A DNA stretch of 64,000 nt, taken from contig CAXXXO010000001.1 in assembly GCA_963674625.2 (NCBI GenBank), positions 372,001-436,000 of the forward strand, given 5' to 3'. The position numbers and the translations under genes are program-made. The notes under the pieces are model-generated. The model was not told where the DNA came from. It saw nothing but the letters and a program-made list of their open reading frames with translations, and did no database searches. The stretch's first letter is position 1. Each line of letters begins with the position of its first letter. This document shows, one piece after another, positions 57,468 through 64,000 of the stretch. This DNA comes from JALHFZ01 sp963674625 (GTDB taxonomy: Bacteria > Synergistota > Synergistia > Synergistales > Aminobacteriaceae).

Positions 57468-59201
57468 TCAGTCGGAGGCGAGCAGAACCCCCACTTCTTT
57501 TTCACCGTCGAGGTAGAGAGAGAAGTTCCCGGTGTAATGGCGTACCGCAGGGTGGCGCTTCGGTTCGTAGGACGCGCTTTCGAGCCATTCGCGGTTGAGA
57601 AGGTTGCCCTTCATTCCGTCGAAGACCGGAAGATAAAGGGTGCCGTCCACGTCGAGGTCGAGAAAGAAATGGGTGCCGTAGGAGAGTTCCGGCGTATAAT
57701 CGCTCTCCAGAATGCCGATCTCGACCAGGCAGCCGCAATGGCAGATCTCGTTGTATCGGACAGGAACGCCGAGCTTCGGATTTGTGCTTCCCCAGCGGCC
57801 CGGCCCCGCAAGGATATAGTTTGTTCCGGAGAGTTTGTGGTTGATCCGGCCGATCTCCCTGGCCACTTCGTAAAAACTGGTATCTTTTCCGTAGAGGTCC
57901 GGGTCCACGTAGACGAGATGGTGGATATTCTCGAGTCTGCCGTTGCTGACCATCTTGTTCCCCCGGAGCACCACCTGCCTGTCCCCCGGCTCGGGGATCG
58001 TCACCCGGGCCATCTCCTCGTAGGATGCCAGAGGCCGGAGCTGCAGAAGGGTGAGCTTCTCCCGGTCGGTATCATAGGTGAATTCCATGTCTGCGGGCAT
58101 GCCCATCTTTTCCTCGAGAAATGCGCCGAGCTCCTTTACCAGGTCGAAAAACCGGGGATGCCTCTGGGGAAAGGCCGAAAAAGAAAAGATCGGCCGGCCG
58201 CCCGTCACCTGGTCCGAACCGGCCCAGTAGAGCAGATTGTCCGCATAGATTTCGATGAAGGCTCCCGCGAGACGGTGCTCCCGGAGAATGAAGGGGAGAT
58301 TCTCCGCCAGGGAAGCGGTCATGAAGGCGCCGGAGTTTCGGTCGATATAGTCGAACTCTGTCTGGCTGGTGAGGGCAATGTCTGCGGGAAGATTTCCCTG
58401 GGGGCGGAGGCGGGGGTGAGAGAGATAGGCCACGGTGGCTTTGAGCCTGTCCACGGTCCGCGTTCCGAGGCCGAAGCAGAAACGTACTACTCCGTCTTCC
58501 TTGCGGATGCGGGTGGAAGGGCGCCGGTAGACCTTCGAGAAGGCCGTTCCGGCGATCTCGGGATAGTACATGAAATCCCGGCTTTTTCCCATGACCGGCT
58601 GAATGACCACCGCCATGGATTCATCCGTGTCCGTGAGCCCGTGTTTTTTTCGGTACGCCCGGGCGGCGGGGTTGTAGAGAGAGGCCCAGACCTCCTTGAC
58701 GGCCGAGAGGAAGAGAGCCCCTCTCTCCTCCATGGAACCTATATTCGCCGAGAATCTGGTGCTGTACTTCCCGGCGAAGGAGAGCTTCCGGGAATCCTCG
58801 AGAATGGAGCTTGACCTGATGGCTAGGGGGACATCTCCGATGGCGGAGATCATCCTCTCCATGTCCGCCATGAGGGAAGAGCGTATCCGTCCTTTTTGAA
58901 AAGCCTCCGAAAGAAGAGAGAAGAGCTCCAGGGAGAATTCTTCGTCGGAATTGTCCTTTTCGGAGGAGGTCTGTTCTTTAAGAAGGGCTTCGATTCCGTT
59001 GTCGGAAAGAAAATCGCTGAATCCCTCCGTGGTGAGGACAAAATTGATGTCCGGAAAATCCACGCAGTTTTCCAGGGGGCTTCCCGTGACGGCATTGAAT
59101 GCGAAGGCGAGCCCCCGGGCTTTGCCTCCCACGTCGCCGTCGCCGATCAGGCGCTTGTACTGGCGAAAAACGGGTTTCGGATCAAAATCGGAATAGATCA
59201 A
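57468..59201 (-). CDS. Stand-alone PEP/pyruvate-binding (PPDK_N) domain protein, 577 aa
   Basis: The ATP-grasp-like nucleotide domain of PEP synthase and pyruvate phosphate dikinase is recognisable in GDVGGKARGLAFA, PLAIRSSSILEDS, SFAGKYSTRF and LQLRPL. The phospho-His swivelling domain (TGGxxSHA type) and the PEP TIM barrel are both missing. Instead, about 160 C-terminal residues hold LAGPGRWGSTNPKLGVPVRYNEIC and YGTHFFLDLDVDG, a pattern I recall from uncharacterised PPDK_N proteins. It cannot be a normal PEP synthase; a kinase or phosphotransfer role is a guess. It begins 36 bases after asnS on the same strand and is probably co-transcribed. Confidence 0.82.
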   Translation of the reverse strand: MIYSDFDPKPVFRQYKRLIGDGDVGGKARGLAFAFNAVTGSPLENCVDFPDINFVLTTEGFSDFLSDNGIEALLKEQTSSEKDNSDEEFSLELFSLLSEAFQKGRIRSSLMADMERMISAIGDVPLAIRSSSILEDSRKLSFAGKYSTRFSANIGSMEERGALFLSAVKEVWASLYNPAARAYRKKHGLTDTDESMAVVIQPVMGKSRDFMYYPEIAGTAFSKVYRRPSTRIRKEDGVVRFCFGLGTRTVDRLKATVAYLSHPRLRPQGNLPADIALTSQTEFDYIDRNSGAFMTASLAENLPFILREHRLAGAFIEIYADNLLYWAGSDQVTGGRPIFSFSAFPQRHPRFFDLVKELGAFLEEKMGMPADMEFTYDTDREKLTLLQLRPLASYEEMARVTIPEPGDRQVVLRGNKMVSNGRLENIHHLVYVDPDLYGKDTSFYEVAREIGRINHKLSGTNYILAGPGRWGSTNPKLGVPVRYNEICHCGCLVEIGILESDYTPELSYGTHFFLDLDVDGTLYLPVFDGMKGNLLNREWLESASYEPKRHPAVRHYTGNFSLYLDGEKEVGVLLASD

Positions 59202-59237
59202 AAAAGGCGCCTCCCTGCAGCCGGACAGAAATGTTCA

Positions 59238-60539
59238 TCATGGCTTCAAACGGTAGATTGTCCGGGGCCAGGGAATGGCCTCGCGGATATGCTGAAGACC
59301 GCTGATCCAGGCGACTACCCGTTCGATTCCCATCCCGAATCCGCTGTGGACGAAGGTGCCGTACCTCCGGAGGTCGAGATACCAGTCGTAGGGCTCCTCG
59401 GGAAGTCCCTGTTCGCGAATTCTCGCCAGCAGCCGGTCGTAGTCGTCCTCCCTCTGGGAGCCCCCGATGATCTCGCCGTACCCCTCAGGGGCGAGAAGAT
59501 CGTCGCACAGGACGAGGTCGGAGTTGTCGGGATGCTCCTTCATGTAGAAGGCCTTCACCGATTTCGGATAGTTTTCGATGAAAACGGGCCGGTCGAATTC
59601 TTTCGTGAGAATGGTCTCGTCGTCATTCCCCAGGTCGCTGCCGTAGGGTGTGGTGCTGCCTAGGCGGGCGAGCATTTCGATGGCCTCGGAATACTGCAGA
59701 TGAGGAAAGGGGGACCGGATGTTCTCCAGCTTTGAAGTATCTCTTTCGAGTGTGCGGAGCTCTTCGCCGCAGTGTTCGAGAACCTGGGAGACGAGGCGGA
59801 CGATGAGCCTCTCCTGAAGGTCCATGTTGTCTTTATGGTCGCAGAAGGCAACCTCGGGCTCGAGCATCCAGAACTCGGTCAGATGCCTGCGGGTCTTCGA
59901 CTTCTCGGCCCGGAAGGTAGGGCCGAAGCAGTAGACCTTTCCGAAGGCGGCTGCGGCCGCTTCCGCGTAGAGCTGCCCCGTCTGGGCAAGGTAGGCCTTC
60001 GAATCGAAATAATCGATCTCGAAGAGGCCGGAAACTCCCTCCCCTGCGGCTCCGCTGATGATGGGGCTGTCCACGAGGAGGTAGCCGTCGGAATGGAGGA
60101 ACTCCCGGGCTGCCCAGATGACCCTCTCCCGGATTTTCATGATGGCGTACTGCCTGCTGCTCCGCAGCCAGAGATGCCGGTGATCGAGGAGGAAATCGAT
60201 GCCGTGGTCCTTCTTTCCGATGGGATATTCAGAATCGGGGTTTTGAAGGACCTTCACATCCGATACGGTGAGTTCGACCCCCGAGGGGGCCCGTTCGTCA
60301 CTCCGTACCAGGCCGGTCACCTCCACCGATGCCTCGAGGCGAAGGGCCTTGGCGGAGGCGAAGAGATCCTCGGCGACCTCGGATTTGACCATGACCCCCT
60401 GGACCGTACCCGTTCCGTCCCGAAGCTGAAGAAAGTGAATTTTCCCCGAGCTTCTCATATTGTAGAGCCACCCCTTCAGGGTGACTGCAGAGCCGATTTT
60501 TGAGGGAAGATCCCCGATATACACCCATGGAGCTGTCAT
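59238..60539 (-). CDS. asnS: Asparaginyl-tRNA synthetase, 433 aa
   Basis: Class IIb synthetase. The N-terminal OB anticodon-binding domain (VTLKGWLYNMRSSGKIHFLQLRDG) is followed by the catalytic core. Motif 2 reads FRAEKSKTRRHLTEFWMLEPE and motif 3 GFGMGIERVV. The EFWMLEPE form and AQTGQLYAEA fit AsnRS over AspRS. ATG 60539, after GGGAGGT, gives the normal length; the upstream extension is noncoding. It reads into the PPDK_N-type gene after 36 bases. Confidence 0.94.
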   Translation of the reverse strand: MTAPWVYIGDLPSKIGSAVTLKGWLYNMRSSGKIHFLQLRDGTGTVQGVMVKSEVAEDLFASAKALRLEASVEVTGLVRSDERAPSGVELTVSDVKVLQNPDSEYPIGKKDHGIDFLLDHRHLWLRSSRQYAIMKIRERVIWAAREFLHSDGYLLVDSPIISGAAGEGVSGLFEIDYFDSKAYLAQTGQLYAEAAAAAFGKVYCFGPTFRAEKSKTRRHLTEFWMLEPEVAFCDHKDNMDLQERLIVRLVSQVLEHCGEELRTLERDTSKLENIRSPFPHLQYSEAIEMLARLGSTTPYGSDLGNDDETILTKEFDRPVFIENYPKSVKAFYMKEHPDNSDLVLCDDLLAPEGYGEIIGGSQREDDYDRLLARIREQGLPEEPYDWYLDLRRYGTFVHSGFGMGIERVVAWISGLQHIREAIPWPRTIYRLKP

Positions 60540-60646
60540 ACCCAATCTACCTCCCAGACTGTAAAAAGCAAAAATGGGGCTTCCCCCTTTTCCGTATGCG
60601 AGTATATGATACACTAAACCACAGGAGAAAAAAAAGGAGAAAAAGA

Positions 60647-62023
60647 GTGAATATTCCCCGTCTGGTTCTTGCCCACGAAAAAAGGGAGGGAAAGGTCCCC
60701 CAGAGCATCCTTGCGGCCGCCGCACTGAAGAATCTGGGGCATCCCCTGAAGATTTTCTGCGCCGGGCCGGACGAATATCTGTCCCGGCTTGCCGGCCTCG
60801 TCCTCGGAGAAGAAGTGACGATTCTCGATCCCCTCTGCTGCGGAAGCGCCCGGATATTCAAAACCCTCTTTCAGAGAGCCTCCCGTCCCGACAGCCTCAA
60901 TATCATTCTCGCTCCCCTCGGAGAGCGGAACGGAGGCGATTCCCCCGCCTTTTTCCCCGAGGGTGCTGAGATCTGCAGACTTCTTCAGTGTCCCATGATT
61001 CCGGTGATCTACTCGGATACGTCCGCAGGAGTGGCGGCCCGGGTTATCCAGGACCTGAAGGACCGTTTTTCGGCCCAGGGCGATATCTCCCTTCCAGCGA
61101 TCCTTTTTTCCTCGGTGCTGAACCCGCGGGAATACCAGCTTCTCGAAATAGAAACAGGAAGACAGTCCCCTCTTATCGCTCTTGGATATATCCCCGGAAC
61201 CCTCGAAAAAAACGCGCCCGAACTTCTCGAGATGTGCCTTCCCGATTCCTCCGCCAAAATTTCGCTGCAGATGAAGACTGCGGCAGCCCAGCTGGGAACT
61301 TCCGCCGGACAGGTGGACTGGAACGTCCTCTGGGGATTTGCCCGTTTTTACGAGGACTGGACCCCGAATCCCGAACCTCTGAAAGGCAAGTTCGCGGGAC
61401 TTTCCGTAGGCATCGTCGACCACGAGGCGCTGCGCCTGGAGGGAGACAATGCCCGCCAGCTTTTCTCCATGCTCGGCTGCTCGGTGAAGATTCTCGACCT
61501 GCAGAGCCGTTCGGGGCCTGATATCAGCGCCCTGTACATACCCCACGGCCCCGGCTTCCTCCTGGCCGAACACCTCCTGGGGAATCCGGCAATAAAAGAA
61601 TGGTTTCGCAGCTTTTTCCGCTCCCGCCGGGGCATTTTCGTGAACGGGGGAGTTACTCCGCTCCTCGGAAAATCCTTTTCCCTTCCCAACGAACGCCAGT
61701 ATGAGGGGATGGGGATCTTTCCTTTCCGGGGAAAGTTCGGAATGCCTGCTTCCGGAATCCGGAGAGTGGAGATTTCTTCCCGGGAGGGAGACCTCCTGCT
61801 GAACATGGGAGAAAAGATGCGGGGGTATATTCCCTCCTGCTGTGCCGTCATAAATCCGGGGGATGAGGCTCCTCCCCTTTGGACAGTGCGGGAGGCGAAC
61901 AAAACGAAGGACTGGGGAATGTCGGGATGGAGCAGGGGAAACGGCATTGCCACGGAGATCTGCATCGAGCCCTGGAGCAATATCGATGCCGTGGGAAGAT
62001 GGCTGGCCCTCTGCAGAACGTGA
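60647..62023 (+). CDS. CbiA/CobB-like protein with altered active sites, 458 aa
   Basis: Overall layout follows cobyrinate a,c-diamide synthase: an N-terminal dethiobiotin-synthetase-like domain and a C-terminal type-3 glutamine amidotransferase domain. RLVLAHEKREGKVPQSIL takes the place of the family's P-loop (SGVGKTT), keeping GK but losing Thr. In the amidotransferase, YIPHGPGFLLAEHLL and FVNGGVTPLLGKSF align with PGGYPELHAEEL and AECGGLMYLG. Asn333 replaces the nucleophile Cys. It ends IATEICIEPWSNIDAVGRWL, where the family has a His-rich tail. GTG 60647 lies after AAAGGAGA. No other cobamide gene is near. It is probably a non-catalytic relative, or one with changed chemistry. Confidence 0.75.
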   Translation: MNIPRLVLAHEKREGKVPQSILAAAALKNLGHPLKIFCAGPDEYLSRLAGLVLGEEVTILDPLCCGSARIFKTLFQRASRPDSLNIILAPLGERNGGDSPAFFPEGAEICRLLQCPMIPVIYSDTSAGVAARVIQDLKDRFSAQGDISLPAILFSSVLNPREYQLLEIETGRQSPLIALGYIPGTLEKNAPELLEMCLPDSSAKISLQMKTAAAQLGTSAGQVDWNVLWGFARFYEDWTPNPEPLKGKFAGLSVGIVDHEALRLEGDNARQLFSMLGCSVKILDLQSRSGPDISALYIPHGPGFLLAEHLLGNPAIKEWFRSFFRSRRGIFVNGGVTPLLGKSFSLPNERQYEGMGIFPFRGKFGMPASGIRRVEISSREGDLLLNMGEKMRGYIPSCCAVINPGDEAPPLWTVREANKTKDWGMSGWSRGNGIATEICIEPWSNIDAVGRWLALCRT

Positions 62024-62033
62024 AGTGCGGATA

Positions 62034-62867
62034 CTACAGCAGGCCGAAATCCTTCAGCGCTTCCGCCGGGGTTTCATACCCCCGCACTCCCGGAAGAAAA
62101 TCTCCAAGGGGAGCGAAAAACCCCTTTCCGAAGGCCCTCGAAGTCTGGCGGTCGCTCTCGGCATCCCCGAGAAAGAGGGGCGTGGAGGCAGAGGCTCTTT
62201 CGCACAGAAGGGCCAGGCCGTCCGGAGATGGCTTTGATATGCCCGTCTCAGGGGTGACGATGAAGGCGGCGGGGAAGTCCTCCCAGTTCAGGAGTCTGAG
62301 AGCCAGGCGCAGCTCCCTGAGGGGTCTTCCCGTGTAGATCCCCGCAGGAAGGGGAAGATCTCTCCATGAAAAGGAGGCGAGAGGACGGTCCTCCTCCCAG
62401 AGGCCCGCTCTCCGGGTGGTATAGAGGGGGATTTCGCCCATGGCCTCGTATTCCTCGCATCCGAAGTACATCTCTTCGCACGCCTGCCGGACCGCTTTCC
62501 GGAGAACCGTCTCTCCGAAGGCCGACCTCACCCACGAGACGACGTCGAATCCGGTGCACCCGTCCAGAAGAGATCTCCATTCCCCCGGGGACGGAAGGCT
62601 TTCCGAGAGGGAAGAGCTCCCCCGGGAGGCCGCGCAGTTGAGGGCGGCCCAGGCGATGTCGTAGTCGTCATTGAAGGCGGGATGGGTTTTTGTGGCCGCA
62701 AAGTGCCGGGCCGAGAAGCCTTCGCAGTCGGGAATATTGCCGAGAACCCGGGTCCACCCCCAGAGAAGGGCCCTCGATACGACCCGGGGGTACGAACCGG
62801 AGGTATCCACGAGAACTCCGTCCACATCGAAGACAATCATGTCAGGTGCCGAATCTGAAGAAACCAT
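62034..62867 (-). CDS. HAD-superfamily phosphatase, 277 aa
   Basis: Haloacid-dehalogenase-type hydrolase. Motif I is VFDVDGVLVDTSGSY with the nucleophile Asp; motif II is in GIYTGRPLREL, motif III Lys in GISKPSPDG, and motif IV in FLGDAESDRQ. A large cap insertion of about 130 residues lies between motifs I and II. The motif I and TGRP text recall the TIGR01548-like group related to histidinol-phosphatase-type enzymes, but the substrate is unknown. It is convergent with the CbiA-like gene (10 bases apart) and divergent from the MocR-like regulator. Confidence 0.85.
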   Translation of the reverse strand: MVSSDSAPDMIVFDVDGVLVDTSGSYPRVVSRALLWGWTRVLGNIPDCEGFSARHFAATKTHPAFNDDYDIAWAALNCAASRGSSSLSESLPSPGEWRSLLDGCTGFDVVSWVRSAFGETVLRKAVRQACEEMYFGCEEYEAMGEIPLYTTRRAGLWEEDRPLASFSWRDLPLPAGIYTGRPLRELRLALRLLNWEDFPAAFIVTPETGISKPSPDGLALLCERASASTPLFLGDAESDRQTSRAFGKGFFAPLGDFLPGVRGYETPAEALKDFGLL

Positions 62868-62935
62868 GGGATACTCCCCCTTTCACCTGAATACCGGCCA
62901 TTCTAGCAGAAAAAAGAAAAGAGGAGGAATTCGGC

Positions 62936-64000
62936 ATGCTCCTGGAGATCCCCCTGAACTTCGGCGGGGAACCGCTCTTCCGCCAGATAGCCTCGCACCT
63001 GGAGAAAATGATCCGCTCGGGCGCCATCTCCGGCTGCGTGCGGCTTCCAGGGACGCGGGAGCTTGCCCTCAGGCTGGGGGTGAGCCGGTCCACGGTGATC
63101 GGGGCCTACGAACTTCTCGCCGACAAGGGGCTCATCCTCATGAGGGGGAGAAGCGGAACCTTCGCGGCGGAGATTCTTCCTCCTGCGGATGTCCTTGCCG
63201 CAGGAGGCGGGGATTATCTCCGCTTCGATTCCGAGCGGCCGACGGCAGACCTGATCCCCGCGGACAGATTGGCGAAAATCAGCAGGGCGGTCCTTCTGGC
63301 GGACAGCGGAAGGTCTCTCGGCGGGCTGCCGGCCGAGGGGCTTCCCGAACTTCGCCGGGCCCTCCTGCGCCATGCGGTCCTGCGGGGAATACCCGCCAGG
63401 CCCGAGGAGGTGGTGGTGACGTCCGGAGGAAAGGACGGCCTTTCCTCCCTTCTCCGCTCCTGCCGAAAGGCGGGCTTTTCGAGAGTCGTGACGGAAGAGC
63501 TTACCTTCAGCGATATCCAGGGGATCGCCCGAAACGAAGACATGCCCCTCGCCGCCGTTCCGCTCCTCGAGAAGCACGGATTGTCGCCGCTCCTGAATAT
63601 GACCGAAAAAGACGTGCTCTATCTTGTCCCCACCTTTCAAAACCCCATGGGGACCACCCTCTCTGCGGAAATCCGGAGAGAGATCCTCTCCATCAGGGCG
63701 GAAAAGGGGTTTCTCATTCTCGAAGACGACAGCTACGGAGAGCTCCGGTACTGCGACAAGAGCATAACGGCACTGAAGGCAATGGACGACGGAGACGGAG
63801 TGGTGTACCTGGGGTCCTTCACCCAGCTGCTCTTTCCGGGAATGCGGATGGGGTATATTCTTCTTCCATCCTTTCTGTCCGGGCTCTATCTTGAAACGGC
63901 ACGGTTCCGGCAGGGACAGGTCTCCTCCCTCGTACAGCTCCTTCTCTGCCGGTTCATCCAGGAGGGCGCCCTTGCGGATGCCATAGAAAAGGCCCGGGGG
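62936..64000 (+). CDS. MocR-like regulator (GntR HTH + aminotransferase fold), C-terminus beyond window edge
   Basis: The N-terminal winged helix-turn-helix (about 10-75; LFRQIASHLEKMIRSGAI and ELALRLGVSRSTVIGAYELL) is GntR-type. A fold-type I aminotransferase domain follows, as in GabR and PdxR. FQNPMGTTLS and LEDDSYGELRY match the family. The PLP-binding Lys of SFSKxLxPGxRxGY is Gln297 here (GSFTQLLFPGMRMGY), so a PLP Schiff base cannot form at that site. ATG 62936 follows GAGGAGGA. 355 codons are visible. The likely target is the divergent HAD gene or its own promoter. Confidence 0.88.
   Translation, partial: MLLEIPLNFGGEPLFRQIASHLEKMIRSGAISGCVRLPGTRELALRLGVSRSTVIGAYELLADKGLILMRGRSGTFAAEILPPADVLAAGGGDYLRFDSERPTADLIPADRLAKISRAVLLADSGRSLGGLPAEGLPELRRALLRHAVLRGIPARPEEVVVTSGGKDGLSSLLRSCRKAGFSRVVTEELTFSDIQGIARNEDMPLAAVPLLEKHGLSPLLNMTEKDVLYLVPTFQNPMGTTLSAEIRREILSIRAEKGFLILEDDSYGELRYCDKSITALKAMDDGDGVVYLGSFTQLLFPGMRMGYILLPSFLSGLYLETARFRQGQVSSLVQLLLCRFIQEGALADAIEKARG

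Noticed and set aside
57468..59201. Annotation as phosphoenolpyruvate synthase
   Set aside because: The phospho-His and PEP-binding domains are absent.
1..64000. tRNA, rRNA, insertion sequences, prophage, restriction or toxin-antitoxin genes
   Set aside because: Intergenic spaces were read for cloverleaf-like and inverted-repeat patterns and none fitted; no transposase or phage-like protein was seen.

Overview
The window reads as chromosome of a Gram-negative, anaerobic, amino-acid- and peptide-fermenting bacterium. The best guess is Synergistota. This is inference from gene content: tandem glutamate-family dehydrogenases, TRAP and ABC importers, D-aminoacylases, a C69 dipeptidase, several aminotransferases, and an outer-membrane TolC protein. 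No rRNA or tRNA is present to confirm it. Most genes are GC-rich, roughly 55-63% in the lines I counted by hand. No tRNA, rRNA, CRISPR array, insertion sequence or phage gene was found.

Layout. 1-5.0 kb: an edge-truncated ABC-F ATPase (-), an MFS transporter (+) with a low-GC core, a cold-shock protein and a DEAD-box helicase (-). 5.0-10.7 kb: a five-gene ABC importer operon (-), comprising binding protein, double ATPase, two permeases and a small anchored protein. 10.7-12.3 kb: a solo TolC-family protein behind an 11-bp phased A-tract array. 12.4-25.0 kb: a TRAP/D-aminoacylase region in the order dctP1, deacylase 1, dctP2-Q1-M1, dctP3-Q2-M2, M81 peptidase, deacylase 2. The section from about 18.5 to 23.4 kb is visibly lower in GC. 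25.2-30.7 kb: alanine racemase, HtpG, an EamA permease and leucyl aminopeptidase. 30.8-34.3 kb (-): MnmE, an aminotransferase and a secreted M48 protease. 34.4-42.2 kb (+): a threonine-synthase-like enzyme, then HDOD, hybrid histidine kinase and REC-GGDEF genes in one run, then a Slt transglycosylase. 42.2-45.7 kb (-): a CDC48-type AAA+ ATPase and an aminotransferase. 45.8-52.1 kb (+): ApgM-type phosphoglycerate mutase, YhaM-like nuclease, RluA-type pseudouridine synthase and two Glu/Leu-type dehydrogenases. 52.1-57.2 kb (-): a C69 dipeptidase, a small secreted protein, an ion-transporter-superfamily permease, a 56-residue membrane protein and an AstE/ASPA-like deacylase. 57.4-60.5 kb (-): a stand-alone PPDK_N-type protein and AsnS. 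60.6-64 kb: a CbiA-like protein with altered active sites, a HAD phosphatase (-) and an edge-truncated MocR-like regulator whose PLP lysine is replaced by glutamine.

How it fits together (inference). The central region could import N-acylated or D-residue-containing amino acid derivatives through TRAP systems, deacylate them, and racemise or transaminate the products; the dehydrogenases would close the nitrogen and redox balance. The 52-57 kb cluster looks like a second scavenging unit that splits dipeptides and acyl-amino acids outside the membrane and imports the products through a transporter that may be tripartite. The secreted 186-aa protein plus permease plus 56-aa membrane protein is the best candidate here for an undescribed system. 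A recurrent layout is that the three TRAP binding-protein genes, the ABC binding-protein gene and the 186-aa gene are each followed by a stem-loop before the next gene.
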